DNA of 57,888 bases from RGIG2041 sp045652745 (lineage in GTDB: Bacteria; Bacillota; Clostridia; UBA1381; UMGS1253), in assembly GCA_045652745.1 (NCBI GenBank), contig JAZRUW010000017.1:1-57888 (forward strand), written 5' to 3'. Position numbers and translations under genes: made by a program. The notes beneath the pieces were generated by a model. It saw only the letters and a list, made by a program, of their open reading frames with translations, searched no databases and was not told the DNA's origin. How positions within the stretch are numbered: the first letter of the stretch is position 1; each line of letters opens with the position of its first letter. This document shows, piece by piece, positions 22,800 through 31,767 of the stretch.

Positions 22800-22949
22800 C
22801 TATTTTGTTTCCTTATGGAGCGTATGTTTCTTGCAGAATCTGCAATACTTGTTGAGCTCTAATCTGTCAGGCGTGTTCTTCTTATCCTTCATAGTGTTGT
22901 AGTTTCTCTGCTTGCATTCGCTGCATGCCAAAGTAATTTTGACTCTCAT
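22800..22949 (-). CDS. rpmG: 50S ribosomal protein L33 (zinc form)
   Basis: The 49-residue L33 starts MRVKITLACSECKQRNY and ends TLHKETK. Two Cys pairs (CSEC and CRFC) show the zinc-binding C+ form. The start is ATG at 22949 with GGAGGTG about 9 nt upstream; the frame extends further upstream but without family-like residues. It is the first gene of the rpmG-secE-nusG-rplK-rplA transcript. The 317-bp gap upstream holds two divergent promoters and a long AT-rich leader of about 165 nt, in which no further gene is seen. Confidence 0.97.
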   Translation of the reverse strand: MRVKITLACSECKQRNYNTMKDKKNTPDRLELNKYCRFCKKHTLHKETK

Positions 22950-23118
22950 GCGCTGTGCACCTCCGTTTGTACGTTTTGCTCTTATTGTGATTTTGCAAAA
23001 TTTGCGAAAGTGTATGTAGAATACGCAGTGCAAATCCTGCGAAAAATAAGTACTTTCTCTTGTTTTTTCAATCTTTTTGTACACACAAAAAAAAGACTTT
23101 TTTTCAAAAAGCAATATA

Positions 23119-23147
23119 AGTATAACAGACGCACGCCGCTATGTCAA
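23119..23147 (-). promoter_or_regulatory. consensus promoter for rpmG-secE-nusG-rplKA
   Basis: On the minus strand: TTGACA (23147-23142), 17-nt spacer, TATACT (23124-23119). It is nearly perfect, as expected for a ribosomal operon. Confidence 0.9.
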
Positions 23148-23207
23148 GAAAAAAATCTAATTTTTAGTATGAATTTATTTATATAGAAGAAAAAATACAG
23201 ATAGGTC

Positions 23208-23236
23208 TTGCTATCGGTGCAATTTTACTATACAAT
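23208..23236 (+). promoter_or_regulatory. promoter for radC
   Basis: TTGCTA (23208-23213), 17-nt spacer, TACAAT (23231-23236); the ATG lies 30 nt downstream. Confidence 0.65.
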
Positions 23237-23266
23237 AAGGGCAATGACATTGTGGAGGAAAGAAAC

Positions 23267-23965
23267 ATGGCAAAACAAATGCACGCACACGGCGGGCACA
23301 GACAGAGAATGAAAGACCGCTATGCCGCAACGGGGTTTGATGGGATGGCAGGGCATGAGATTTTGGAGTTATTGCTGTTTTATGCAATTCCGCAGCAGGA
23401 CACCAACCCGCTGGCGCACAGACTAATGGAAGAATTCGGCTCGCTGGCCGGCGTGTTGGATGCAAGCGTGGAGGATTTGATGCAGGTGGAGGGAATAGGG
23501 CAGCATGCGGCAACACTGATTTCCATGATGCCGAAGCTGCAACGCGCCTATCAAACTGACCTGCTGCGCACGCGTACGATTATCAACACTTCGGAGCTTG
23601 CAAAAGAGTATTGCCGCGCACTTTTGTCGTGCATGACCAATGAAGCCTTTTATGTCATCAGTTTAGACAATAAAAGTAAGGTGCTCAACACCAAGAAAAT
23701 TTGTGAAGGCACAATTGATGAGGTCAGCTTCTATCCGCGCGTTGTGCTCGAAACGATTTTCCGCTCGAACGGCAAGAAAGCCATTTTGTGTCACAATCAT
23801 CCGAGCGGCATTATGAAGCCGTCGGATTTGGATATTCATGCCACTCTGGAAATTAAAAAGGTGCTCGACAGTGTGGACATCCAATTGGTGGACCATATCA
23901 TCGTCGGCCGTGACAGCGCCGTCAGTATGGCAGAAAACCAGTTCGTGCCTCTGCCGGTCTATTGA
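23267..23965 (+). CDS. radC: RadC family protein (JAMM/MPN+ domain)
   Basis: The 232 residues comprise an N-terminal helix-hairpin-helix region (about 25-95, with EGIGQHAATL) and a C-terminal MPN/JAMM metalloprotease-like domain with HNHPSG (176-181) and the following Asp in PSDLD. Despite the name, a direct role in repair is not established for the family. ATG 23267 is preceded by GGAGGAAAG; the upstream in-frame GTG at 23252 overlaps that site and is rejected. It has its own promoter and ends at a terminator shared with ackA. Confidence 0.92.
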   Translation: MAKQMHAHGGHRQRMKDRYAATGFDGMAGHEILELLLFYAIPQQDTNPLAHRLMEEFGSLAGVLDASVEDLMQVEGIGQHAATLISMMPKLQRAYQTDLLRTRTIINTSELAKEYCRALLSCMTNEAFYVISLDNKSKVLNTKKICEGTIDEVSFYPRVVLETIFRSNGKKAILCHNHPSGIMKPSDLDIHATLEIKKVLDSVDIQLVDHIIVGRDSAVSMAENQFVPLPVY

Positions 23966-23980
23966 GTATTATATAAGAAG

Positions 23981-24012
23981 AAAAGCACTTGCAAATATCT
24001 GCAAGTGCTTTT
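23981..24012. terminator. bidirectional terminator between radC and ackA
   Basis: AAAAGCACTTGCA (23981-23993) pairs perfectly with TGCAAGTGCTTTT (24000-24012); A- and T-runs flank both arms. Confidence 0.9.
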
Positions 24013-24027
24013 GATTTTATAGGAAGA

Positions 24028-25224
24028 TTAACCTTCTACGATTGCCTTTGTGTCGAGTGCAATCATAAGCTCTTCGTTGGTCGGGATGACGAGTGCCTTC
24101 ACGGTTGCATCTGCAGCCGAGATGTCGAGCTCGCAGCCGCGCTGCTTGTTTTTCTCTGCATCAATCTTGATACCGAGGAACTGAGCGCCCTCAAGAATCT
24201 GTGCGCGCATATCACCGTCGTTTTCGCCGACACCGGCTGTGAATACAACTGCATCCACACCGCCCATCGCGGAAGCGAAGTAACCGAGATAACGCTTTGC
24301 CTGATATGCAAACATATCCAATGCAAGCTGAGCCTTTTCGTTGCCTTCGTCTGCAGCAGCCTTCAAATCACGGAAGTCGCTGGAAAGTTCGGAAATACCT
24401 GTAACACCGGACTTTTTGTTCATGAGTGCATCTACTTCAGCGGCGGAAATGCCTTCCTTTTCCATAATGAACGGAACGATTGCCGGGTCAATATCACCGC
24501 AGCGTGTGCCCATTAAGATACCTGCAAGCGGGGTAAAGCCCATGGTTGTATCTACGCTCTTACCACCGTCTACGGCTGTGATAGACGAGCCGTTGCCGAG
24601 ATGGAAGGTGATGATTTTGAGGTCTTTAATGTCCTTGCCGAGCATTGCAGCGGCTCTCTGGGATACATACTTGTGGCTTGTGCCGTGGAAGCCGTACTTT
24701 CTGATTTTGTACTTTTCATACATTTCATACGGCAGACCGTACATATAAGCCTTCTTCGGCATGGTCTGATGGAAAGCGGTGTCAAACACGCCAACCTGCG
24801 GTACGCCCGGCATTGCTTCTTCGCAAGCGTTGATACCGATTAAGTTTGCCGGATTGTGGAGCGGTGCGAGTTCGCAGCACTGCTCGATGGCTTTCTTAAC
24901 TTCCTCCGTAATGAGCACGCTGTTAGCAAACAGTTCGCCGCCGTGTACGACTCTGTGACCTACTGCGCCGATTTCATCCATCGAAGCGATTACGCCGTGG
25001 TCTGCATCGGTGAGTGCGCCGAGTACGAGTTTGATGGCATCTGCATGATTTTCCATCGGTGTTTCGATAACAATTTTGTCCGCGCCGGCCGGCTGATGGG
25101 TCAGCTTGGAGCCTTCAATACCGATTCTTTCGCAAAGACCCTTTGCGATGACATCGTTATTGTCTGTGTTGATGAGCTGATACTTCAAAGAAGAGCTACC
25201 TGCATTGATAACTAATACTTTCAT
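24028..25224 (-). CDS. ackA: acetate kinase
   Basis: AckA converts acetyl-phosphate and ADP to acetate and ATP, the last step of acetogenic fermentation. The 398 residues have the ASKHA fold: VINAGSSSLKYQLI (4-17), VGHRVVHGG (about 87-95), FHLGNGSSITAV (about 206-217) and FTAGVGEND (about 320-328). Length is normal. It lies 18 nt after pta on the same transcript, so the acetyl-CoA to acetate branch is encoded together. Strong codon bias suggests high expression. Confidence 0.97.
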   Translation of the reverse strand: MKVLVINAGSSSLKYQLINTDNNDVIAKGLCERIGIEGSKLTHQPAGADKIVIETPMENHADAIKLVLGALTDADHGVIASMDEIGAVGHRVVHGGELFANSVLITEEVKKAIEQCCELAPLHNPANLIGINACEEAMPGVPQVGVFDTAFHQTMPKKAYMYGLPYEMYEKYKIRKYGFHGTSHKYVSQRAAAMLGKDIKDLKIITFHLGNGSSITAVDGGKSVDTTMGFTPLAGILMGTRCGDIDPAIVPFIMEKEGISAAEVDALMNKKSGVTGISELSSDFRDLKAAADEGNEKAQLALDMFAYQAKRYLGYFASAMGGVDAVVFTAGVGENDGDMRAQILEGAQFLGIKIDAEKNKQRGCELDISAADATVKALVIPTNEELMIALDTKAIVEG

Positions 25225-25242
25225 CTTTCTATCTCCTTTAAA

Positions 25243-26247
25243 TTATTTGTTCATTGCCTGTGCCTGTACAGCTGTGATTGCGCAAACACCAACGATATCG
25301 TCAGCGCTGCAACCGCGGGACAGGTCGTTAATCGGCATTGCGATACCCTGAGTAATCGGGCCGTAAGCCTCTGCCTTTGCAAGACGCTGTACGAGCTTGT
25401 AGCCGATGTTACCTGCATCGAGGTCCGGGAATACAAGTACGTTTGCCTTACCTGCAACGGAAGAGCCCGGTGCCTTGGACTCGCCAACGCTCGGCACGAT
25501 TGCTGCGTCGAGCTGCAGCTCGCCGTCAACGTTGAGGTGCGGATTGGTTTCCTTGCAAATTCTGGTTGCTTCTACAACCTTATCTACATCTGCGTGCTTT
25601 GCACTGCCCATTGTGGAGTGGGAGAGCATTGCAACGTATGCTTCAGTTTCAGCCAAAAGTTCAAAAGATTCTGCAGAGCATGCTGCAATTGCCGCAAGCT
25701 TTTCCGGATCCGGATTCTGCTCAAGGCCGCTGTCTGCGAAAATGAACGTACCGTTTGCACCGTATTCACAATCCGGCACAACCATTACGAAGAATGCGGA
25801 AACAAGCTTTACACCCGGCTTGGTCTTTACAATCTGCAAAGACGGTCTTAAGGTGTTTGCGGTAGAATGGCAAGCACCGGATACAACACCGTCCGCGTCG
25901 CCGGCTTTTACCATCAGGCAAGCATAGTACATGTAATCGCCGAGCGCCTGCTCTTTTGCCTGCTCATAGGTAAGGCCCTTGGACTTACGCAGTTCAACGA
26001 ATAAGTTGAGGTATTCCTCGGTCTTTTCGTATGTAAACGGGTTGATAATGGTTGCCTTGGAAATATCATAGCCCTTGCCGTACTTTTCAATCTCTTCCGG
26101 TGTGCCGATGATGATGATGTTTGCGATGTCCTCTTTTAAAACCTTTTCAGCGGCTTCAAAGGTACGCGCATCCATGGACTCCGGCAAAATGATTGTCTTT
26201 TTGTCGGCTTTTGCTCTTTCTTTAATTCTCTCCAAAAAGTTACTCAT
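25243..26247 (-). CDS. pta: phosphate acetyltransferase
   Basis: Pta converts acetyl-CoA and phosphate to acetyl-phosphate. The 334-residue protein is the short catalytic form, without the N-terminal DRTGG extension of the enterobacterial enzyme. Visible family segments are ILPESMDARTFEAAEKV (20-36), GDADGVVSGACHSTANTLRP (about 115-134) and NVLVFPDLDAGNIGYKL (about 269-285). GGGAGG precedes the ATG at 26247. It is first in the pta-ackA operon, with a consensus-like promoter at 26285-26313. Confidence 0.96.
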   Translation of the reverse strand: MSNFLERIKERAKADKKTIILPESMDARTFEAAEKVLKEDIANIIIIGTPEEIEKYGKGYDISKATIINPFTYEKTEEYLNLFVELRKSKGLTYEQAKEQALGDYMYYACLMVKAGDADGVVSGACHSTANTLRPSLQIVKTKPGVKLVSAFFVMVVPDCEYGANGTFIFADSGLEQNPDPEKLAAIAACSAESFELLAETEAYVAMLSHSTMGSAKHADVDKVVEATRICKETNPHLNVDGELQLDAAIVPSVGESKAPGSSVAGKANVLVFPDLDAGNIGYKLVQRLAKAEAYGPITQGIAMPINDLSRGCSADDIVGVCAITAVQAQAMNK

Positions 26248-26284
26248 GATACATATCCTCCCAAAATTTCAGTATAACATGGAT

Positions 26285-26313
26285 ATTATATAGCAAAAAT
26301 TTCAAATTTACAA
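26285..26313 (-). promoter_or_regulatory. promoter for pta-ackA
   Basis: On the minus strand: TTGTAA (26313-26308), 17-nt spacer, TATAAT (26290-26285). A second -10-like TATACT lies at 26276-26271 without a good -35. Confidence 0.65.
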
Positions 26314-26374
26314 TAGTAATTTTACAAATTTTATGTTAATATATAAATTAAAGAAGAAAAACGGAGTGAAATTG

Positions 26375-27556
26375 ATGAAAATTGCAGCGATTATAGCGGA
26401 ATACAATCCGTTTCATACAGGGCATGCTTATCATATAGCACAAACGCGCGCGCAAACGGGTGCGGATGCGGTTGCGGTGATGATGAGCGGCAACTTTGTA
26501 CAGCGCGGTGGCCCGGCGGTGGCGGACAAATGGACGCGCGCACGCGCGGCGGTGGTCGGCGGTGCAGACATCGTGTTTGAATTGCCGACCTATTATGCAC
26601 ATGCGACGGCACAGCTTTTTGCGCATGGCGCGGTCAAAAGCCTGATGTATACGGGTGCGGTGGATTTCCTTTCGTTCGGTACGGAAACGGAGAACTTTTT
26701 GGAGCTTGCACAAACCATTGTGGAGCGCTCGTGGTTTATAGAAGGAAGATTGCAAAATACGCTTTTGCCGGGCATGCCTTATCCGATTGCCTATGCCAAG
26801 GCTGTAGAAGAAGAGTGCGGCATTGGCGCAGACATCATCAGCGCACCGAACAATATGCTGGCGCTTGAGTATTATAAGGTGCTTGCACGGGAGCGCAGCA
26901 GCATAGAGCCGGTGCGTATTCAAAGGCAAGGCACCGGCTACCACGATACAAATGTGCAGGGTGGCTTTGCTTCGGCGACAGCGCTGCGTAAAATGCTTGA
27001 AACGGGAGAAAGCTGGGATGCATATATGCCGCCTGCCGTAGCAGGTATATATAAGGAAGCCATGGAAAACGGAGATTTTCCGGTACGGGAGGCGCAGTTT
27101 GACAGCGCGGTGCTGTCTGTTTTACGGCGCTTGCCGGATGAATTTTTGTGCGGCATCGCCGATATGCCGTCCGCCGGCTTTGAAAATCGGATTTCGGAAA
27201 TGGCCAACAAGGCGGACAGCGTGGAGGAATTGGTATCGAATTGTATGGTGAAACAGTATACCGCTTCGCGTGTACGCAGAATTATCTGGAACTGCTTTTT
27301 GGGTCTGCCGAATTTGGGCTACGATATAGAGCCGACGTATCTTCGTGTGCTTGCAATGAATGAAACCGGCAAAGCGGTATTGAAAAAAATGAAAGACAAC
27401 GCACGGCTTCCGATTGTCACTAAAACGGCGGATTTTGAAAAAGACGAACTGTTTTCGCTCGATTTGCGTGCAAGCGATTTGTATTTTGCATCGGCAAAGC
27501 AAAGCGATAAGCGCAAAGGCAACGCAGACTATCTGCGCTCGCCGATTGTTTTATAG
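26375..27556 (+). CDS. tmcAL: tRNA(Met) cytidine acetate ligase
   Basis: TmcAL uses ATP and acetate to acetylate C34 of elongator tRNA-Met; the family was formerly DUF795/YlbM. The 393 residues show the nucleotidyltransferase motif AEYNPFHTGHAYH (8-20), MSGNFVQRGGPAV (about 38-50) and a C-terminal helical domain ending in tRNA-binding residues. The start ATG 26375 has CGGAGTG 7 nt upstream; an in-frame ATG at 26333 lies before that site. It is divergent from pta-ackA across 127 bp. No well-formed promoter is visible for it in the AT-rich gap. Confidence 0.92.
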   Translation: MKIAAIIAEYNPFHTGHAYHIAQTRAQTGADAVAVMMSGNFVQRGGPAVADKWTRARAAVVGGADIVFELPTYYAHATAQLFAHGAVKSLMYTGAVDFLSFGTETENFLELAQTIVERSWFIEGRLQNTLLPGMPYPIAYAKAVEEECGIGADIISAPNNMLALEYYKVLARERSSIEPVRIQRQGTGYHDTNVQGGFASATALRKMLETGESWDAYMPPAVAGIYKEAMENGDFPVREAQFDSAVLSVLRRLPDEFLCGIADMPSAGFENRISEMANKADSVEELVSNCMVKQYTASRVRRIIWNCFLGLPNLGYDIEPTYLRVLAMNETGKAVLKKMKDNARLPIVTKTADFEKDELFSLDLRASDLYFASAKQSDKRKGNADYLRSPIVL

Positions 27557-27598
27557 TGTAAAAAAATACAATCGCGCAAATATTTATGCACTTATCGG

Positions 27599-27627
27599 TT
27601 GACAAACACAAAAATATGGTGTATGAT
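27599..27627 (+). promoter_or_regulatory. promoter for the amino-acid ABC importer
   Basis: TTGACA (27599-27604), 17-nt spacer, TATGAT (27622-27627). Confidence 0.8.
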
Positions 27628-27668
27628 AACTTGTACCTAAAAATATATATGAATAGGGGCGTATTAAA

Positions 27669-28427
27669 ATGAAAAAAGTATTGGCATTGCTGCTGGCTTG
27701 CGTAATGGTATTTGCATTCGCATCCTGCGGCGAAAAAGAAGACAACACACTCACAATGGCAACCAACGCAGAATTCCCGCCGTATGAATATATGGAAGAT
27801 GGCAAAATCGTTGGTATTGACGCTGAAATTGCACAGGCAATCGCAGACAAGCTCGGCAAAGAACTCAAGATTGAAAACGTGGATTTCGATTCCTTGATTC
27901 CGGGCGTACAGAGCGGTAAGTACGACTTCGTTATGGCTGGTATGACCGTAACGGAAGACAGACTTGAGCAGGTTAACTTCACACAGACCTATGCAACCGG
28001 CGTACAGGTAATCATCGTTAAGGAAGGCTCCAAGATTGCAACAGCAGACGACCTCTTTGCTGAAGGCACAAATGCAAAGATTGGTGTTCAGCTTGCAACC
28101 ACAGGCGACCTTTACTGCACATGGGATATCGAAGATGAAGGCCTCGGTACCGTAGAGCGTTACAACAAGGGCGCAGATGCGGTTATGGCACTCAACTCCG
28201 GTAAGGTGGATTGCGTTGTTATCGACAATGAGCCGGCTAAGGTATTTGTAGAGCAGAACCCGGGTCTGAAGATTCTCGATACTGAGTACATCACAGAAGA
28301 CTATGCTGCTGCAGTTTCCAAGAATAACGAGCAGCTTTTGGCTGACATCGACAAGGCACTCGGCGAACTCATCGCTGAAGGCAAGGTAGCTGAGATTATC
28401 GAAAAGTACATCCCGGCTGAGAAATAA
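27669..28427 (+). CDS. polar amino-acid ABC transporter substrate-binding lipoprotein
   Basis: A type 3 extracellular solute-binding protein of 252 residues. The signal peptide ends in a lipobox, FASC, with Cys20 as the lipid anchor. The mature part has NAEFPPYEYMEDGKIVGID (about 33-51) and FDSLIPGVQSGKYDFVMAGM (about 74-93), the ligand-cleft wording of the His/Gln/Arg-type binding proteins. The ligand cannot be read exactly. Codon use is highly biased, as for an abundant protein. It is the first gene of a binding protein-permease-ATPase set; a hairpin after its stop probably lowers expression of the two downstream genes. Confidence 0.92.
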   Translation: MKKVLALLLACVMVFAFASCGEKEDNTLTMATNAEFPPYEYMEDGKIVGIDAEIAQAIADKLGKELKIENVDFDSLIPGVQSGKYDFVMAGMTVTEDRLEQVNFTQTYATGVQVIIVKEGSKIATADDLFAEGTNAKIGVQLATTGDLYCTWDIEDEGLGTVERYNKGADAVMALNSGKVDCVVIDNEPAKVFVEQNPGLKILDTEYITEDYAAAVSKNNEQLLADIDKALGELIAEGKVAEIIEKYIPAEK

Positions 28428-28445
28428 GCAAGAACCAAAGGCAAG

Positions 28446-28476
28446 GGGCTGTGTTTCTTGACACAGCTCTTTCTTT
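28446..28476 (+). terminator. leaky intercistronic hairpin after the binding-protein gene
   Basis: GGGCTGTG (28446-28453) pairs with CACAGCTC (28462-28469), one G-U, followed by TTTCTTTTT. It stands between the binding-protein and permease genes, where a partial terminator keeps the binding protein in excess. Confidence 0.6.
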
Positions 28477-28497
28477 TTGAAGAAAGGAATTTTAAAA

Positions 28498-29226
28498 ATG
28501 CCTGAATGGATTTTAAAATTAGCAAAAGATTTCGATGCGGCATTCATTGAAGATAACCGTTGGAAGTATCTGGTAGAGGGTATCGGCAACACGCTGATAC
28601 TGACCTTCTTTGCGCTGATTTTGGGCGTGGTACTCGGTATCGTGATTGCGGCAATCCGTACAACGTACGATAAGCAGTATAAGGATATTCACAACCCGGT
28701 CGGCAAGGCGTTTTTAGCCATCGGCAACTGGATTGCGAAGCTTTATTTGACGGTTATCCGCGGCACACCGGCCATGGTGCAGATTTTGATTATATTCTTT
28801 GTCATTATGGCAAGCTCCGACAATAAGATGCTTTGCGGTATTATCGCCTTCGGTATCAACTCCGGTGCCTATGTTGCCGAGATTATCCGCGGCGGTATTA
28901 TGAGCATTGACATCGGACAGACTGAGGCCGGCCGCAGTCTGGGTCTTAATTACGTACAGACCATGTACTATGTGGTTTTGCCGCAGACGATTAAAAACAT
29001 TTTGCCGGCGCTGGCAAATGAGTTTATCGTGCTTTTGAAGGAAACGGCAATTGCAGGTTACGTTGGCGTAACCGATTTGACCCGCGGCGCAAACATCATC
29101 CGAGGTATCACATACCAGAGTTTCTGGCCGCTGATGGCGATTGCTGCAGTATATCTGATTATGGTTGTGTTCTTTACATGGCTGGTTGGTATTCTCGAAA
29201 GGAGGTTGCGCAGAAGTGAGCGATAA
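28498..29226 (+). CDS. amino-acid ABC transporter permease
   Basis: A 242-residue inner-membrane permease of the HisM/GlnP type with about five membrane segments (near 31-52, 85-105, 110-130, 175-195, 210-232). The ATPase-contact loop reads EAGRSLGLN...VVLPQ (about 142-160), matching the EAA motif. ATG 28498 has AAAGGAA about 9 nt upstream; an in-frame ATG at 28477 precedes that site. Its end overlaps the ATPase start by 11 nt. Only one permease gene is present, so it presumably forms a homodimer. Confidence 0.92.
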   Translation: MPEWILKLAKDFDAAFIEDNRWKYLVEGIGNTLILTFFALILGVVLGIVIAAIRTTYDKQYKDIHNPVGKAFLAIGNWIAKLYLTVIRGTPAMVQILIIFFVIMASSDNKMLCGIIAFGINSGAYVAEIIRGGIMSIDIGQTEAGRSLGLNYVQTMYYVVLPQTIKNILPALANEFIVLLKETAIAGYVGVTDLTRGANIIRGITYQSFWPLMAIAAVYLIMVVFFTWLVGILERRLRRSER

Positions 29227-29956
29227 TGTAATCATTCGCACAGAAAATCTGTGCAAGTACTACGGGGAGAATATCCACGCACTCCACAATGTTACCGCGG
29301 AAATTGAGCGCGGTGAGGTAGTGGTTATTATCGGTCCGTCCGGCAGCGGTAAATCGACGTTTTTGCGCTCGCTCAATCTTTTGGAGAGTGCGACAAGCGG
29401 TAAGGTATTCTTTGAGGGGACGGATATTACCGACCCGAAGGTAAACATCAATATCCACCGCCAGAAGATGGGTATGGTTTTTCAGCAGTTTAATCTGTTT
29501 CCGCATATGACGGTGCTCAAAAACTTAACGCTAGCACCGATGCAGCTTAAGAAAATGCCGAAGGCGGAAGCCGAGAAAATGGCTTTGGAGCTTTTGGACA
29601 GAGTAGGACTCAAGGACAGAGCGAATGCTTATCCGTCGCAGCTGTCCGGCGGTCAGAAGCAGAGAGTGGCGATTGTGCGCGCATTGTGCATGAATCCGGA
29701 TGTTATGCTTTTTGACGAGCCGACAAGTGCGCTCGACCCGGAAATGGTCGGCGAGGTACTGGCAGTTATGCAGGATTTGGCCAAAGAGGGCATGACCATG
29801 GTGTGCGTAACACACGAAATGGGTTTTGCCAAGGAAGTAGCCGACCGTGTCATCTTTATGTACGACGGCGAAATCGAAGAAATCGGCACACCGGAGGAGA
29901 TTTTCAACCATCCGCAAAGTCCGAAAACACAGCAGTTCTTAAAAAGTATTTTATAA
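29216..29956 (+). CDS. amino-acid ABC transporter ATP-binding protein
   Basis: A 246-residue ABC ATPase of the GlnQ/HisP class that powers the importer. Walker A is GPSGSGKST (40-48), the signature LSGGQKQR (about 142-149), and Walker B VMLFDEPTSALDPE. The start is GTG 29216, 5 nt beyond GGAGGTTGC and overlapping the permease end by 11 nt; an in-frame ATG at 29165 lies deep inside the permease gene. A strong terminator follows, shared with the converging folC. Confidence 0.95.
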   Translation: MSDNVIIRTENLCKYYGENIHALHNVTAEIERGEVVVIIGPSGSGKSTFLRSLNLLESATSGKVFFEGTDITDPKVNINIHRQKMGMVFQQFNLFPHMTVLKNLTLAPMQLKKMPKAEAEKMALELLDRVGLKDRANAYPSQLSGGQKQRVAIVRALCMNPDVMLFDEPTSALDPEMVGEVLAVMQDLAKEGMTMVCVTHEMGFAKEVADRVIFMYDGEIEEIGTPEEIFNHPQSPKTQQFLKSIL

Positions 29957-29960
29957 TCTA

Positions 29961-29990
29961 AAAGCGAAGTTCAACAGAACTTCGCTTTTA
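29961..29990. terminator. bidirectional terminator between ABC importer and folC
   Basis: AAAGCGAAGTTC (29961-29972) pairs with GAACTTCGCTTT (29977-29988), loop AACA. The same GCGAAGTTC stem recurs after rpoD. Confidence 0.9.
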
Positions 29991-29991
29991 T

Positions 29992-31224
29992 TTATTCTAT
30001 TTCATTTCTGCATTCGTCGAAATCTTTATACAGATACAGAGAACCGCAAATGATGGTAATATCTGCCTCTTTTTGCGCCGCCTGCACAGCATCCGTAAGC
30101 GTGTTGCACGCTTGCGCCTTTATGCCGAGGCTGGCAGCAATTTTTGCAAATTCAGCGGCGGACATGGCGCGCGGATTGTCCTTGACCGTAACGGTGCAAA
30201 GCATTGTCGCGTGCGGACGGAGCATTTCAAGCGATGCGCGAATGTCCTTGTCTGCCATGGTTGCCATCACAAAGGCAATGCGCTTGCTCGGAAAATAGCG
30301 ATTTATGTTTTGCAAAAGCACGGTAACGCCGTCCGGATTGTGCGCGCCGTCGTAATAGAGCACATCCGTGATTTTTTCAAAACGTGCCGGATGCGCCGCA
30401 TGGGTAAGACCGTAGGTGATATCTTCATCGGATAAGCCGAGTACCGCGGCCGTCGCCTTGGCAAGTGCGGCATTTTCAAGCTGATTGATGCCGCCAAGTG
30501 CTAATTTTGTTTCCTCTAAATATTCATATACGCCGTCAAAACGGTCGAGCGTTACTTTTGTTGTATAGGCGCATACGCAACCTTTTTCTTTGCATACGGC
30601 ATCGAAAACTTTGGCAACCTCAACCTCCTGCGGTGCGCTGACGACCTTGCAGCTTGGCTTGATGATACCGGCCTTCGCTTGCGCAATTTCGGTGAGGGTA
30701 TTGCCCAAATACTCGGTGTGGTCAACGGCAATGTGTGTCAGTACGGCAACTTCGGTGTTTGTCACCACATTGGTGGCATCCTTTTCACCGCCGAGCCCCG
30801 TTTCTAAAATCACATAGTCGCAGTTTTGCTCTTTAAAATAGCAAAAGGCGGCCGCTGTCCAGATTTCAAACTGGGTAGGGTGGGCGCCTGTTTCGGCTTC
30901 GGCTTGTTTGCAGGCAATTTCCACTTTGGCTAAGATACGCTCCAAATCCGCATCGGAGATTTCGGCGCGGTTTACGCAGATGCGTTCGTTGACGCGCACG
31001 AGATTGGGCGAGGTGTACTTGCCCGTGCGGTAGCCTGCCTTCGTCAGCATCGCTTCTAAAAATGCACAGACGGAGCCTTTGCCGTTGGTGCCGGCGATAT
31101 GGATATATTTTAAACCGTCCTGCGGATTGCCAAGTGCAGCGCAAAGCGCGCGGATATTGGCAAGGCCGGGCTTTGCGATTGCTTGGAAACTGTTTGCAAA
31201 GGCGGTAAATTTCGTTTCACTCAT
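29992..31224 (-). CDS. folC: bifunctional folylpolyglutamate/dihydrofolate synthase
   Basis: FolC adds glutamates to folates (and in many bacteria glutamate to dihydropteroate), which traps them in the cell. The 410 residues carry the P-loop IAGTNGKGSV (43-52), the Mur-ligase-like segments AVLTHIAVDHTEYLG (about 164-178) and YYDGAHNPDGV (about 297-307). Its start overlaps the folT stop by 4 nt, so uptake (FolT) and retention (FolC) are translationally coupled and share the upstream THF riboswitch. No folP/folB/folK genes are near, so the strain may lean on imported folate; that is an inference. Confidence 0.95.
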   Translation of the reverse strand: MSETKFTAFANSFQAIAKPGLANIRALCAALGNPQDGLKYIHIAGTNGKGSVCAFLEAMLTKAGYRTGKYTSPNLVRVNERICVNRAEISDADLERILAKVEIACKQAEAETGAHPTQFEIWTAAAFCYFKEQNCDYVILETGLGGEKDATNVVTNTEVAVLTHIAVDHTEYLGNTLTEIAQAKAGIIKPSCKVVSAPQEVEVAKVFDAVCKEKGCVCAYTTKVTLDRFDGVYEYLEETKLALGGINQLENAALAKATAAVLGLSDEDITYGLTHAAHPARFEKITDVLYYDGAHNPDGVTVLLQNINRYFPSKRIAFVMATMADKDIRASLEMLRPHATMLCTVTVKDNPRAMSAAEFAKIAASLGIKAQACNTLTDAVQAAQKEADITIICGSLYLYKDFDECRNEIE

Positions 31225-31760
31225 TTGTTCATCAGCCTTTCAAAGGATGTAAGGTGCTTTTTTAAAAGCAGACACACGATGATGTATAATGCGCATTTTA
31301 GCGCGGAAGCCGCGGCGCGGATGGTTACGGCGGCGGCAAAGGTCGGAAAATACCCAACCTGCACCAGAAACGCAGACATCAACAGCAAATCTATTATGGT
31401 CAGCACCAATGCGCAAAGCACCGTACGCCAGAGGTAGTTTTTATTAAAGGTATTGTAAAAGAACAGGCCGAACAGAAAACCGCAGACAAATTCCACGGCG
31501 GTAATCTGCGGCAGCCACGGGCCGACCGGTACCAAAAAGGCATTGAGCAAATCGCCGAGCGCGGCAACTACGCCGCCCCAGACCGGGCCGTAGACGGCCG
31601 CGGTGATAAACACGGTAATAAATTTGGTCGGTATCTTAATCATGTTGCCGACACGCAGTGTGCCGTAGATGGCAAGCAGTGCGGTCAGCGCCGTCAGCAT
31701 GGCAAGCACGCACAGCTTTTTTGCGCTGAGTTTTTCTAATCCGAAAATGTTTTTGGACAT
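31221..31760 (-). CDS. folT: folate-specific ECF transporter S component (FolT)
   Basis: A 179-residue integral membrane protein with about six membrane segments, the size of an ECF S component. GTLRVGNMIKIPTKFITVFITAAVYGPVWGG is split here across positions near 33-63 and fits the FolT group, which binds folate and docks on a shared ECF module encoded elsewhere. The start ATG is at 31760 with AGGAGG (31773-31768) 7 nt upstream; 11 extra in-frame residues upstream are rejected. A THF riboswitch directly precedes it, which fixes the ligand as folate with good confidence. Confidence 0.9.
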   Translation of the reverse strand: MSKNIFGLEKLSAKKLCVLAMLTALTALLAIYGTLRVGNMIKIPTKFITVFITAAVYGPVWGGVVAALGDLLNAFLVPVGPWLPQITAVEFVCGFLFGLFFYNTFNKNYLWRTVLCALVLTIIDLLLMSAFLVQVGYFPTFAAAVTIRAAASALKCALYIIVCLLLKKHLTSFERLMNK

Positions 31761-31767
31761 AAAAAGA

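Noticed and set aside
22950..23250. tRNA gene near the rpmG-secE block
   Set aside because: tRNA-Trp is often found in such blocks, but no cloverleaf or TTCRA loop is visible here on either strand.
27420..28592. 390-codon open frame on the minus strand
   Set aside because: It lies wholly opposite the end of tmcAL and the binding-protein gene, which has a clear lipobox and family motifs. The antisense product is a Cys/Phe/Leu-rich shadow without a ribosome site.
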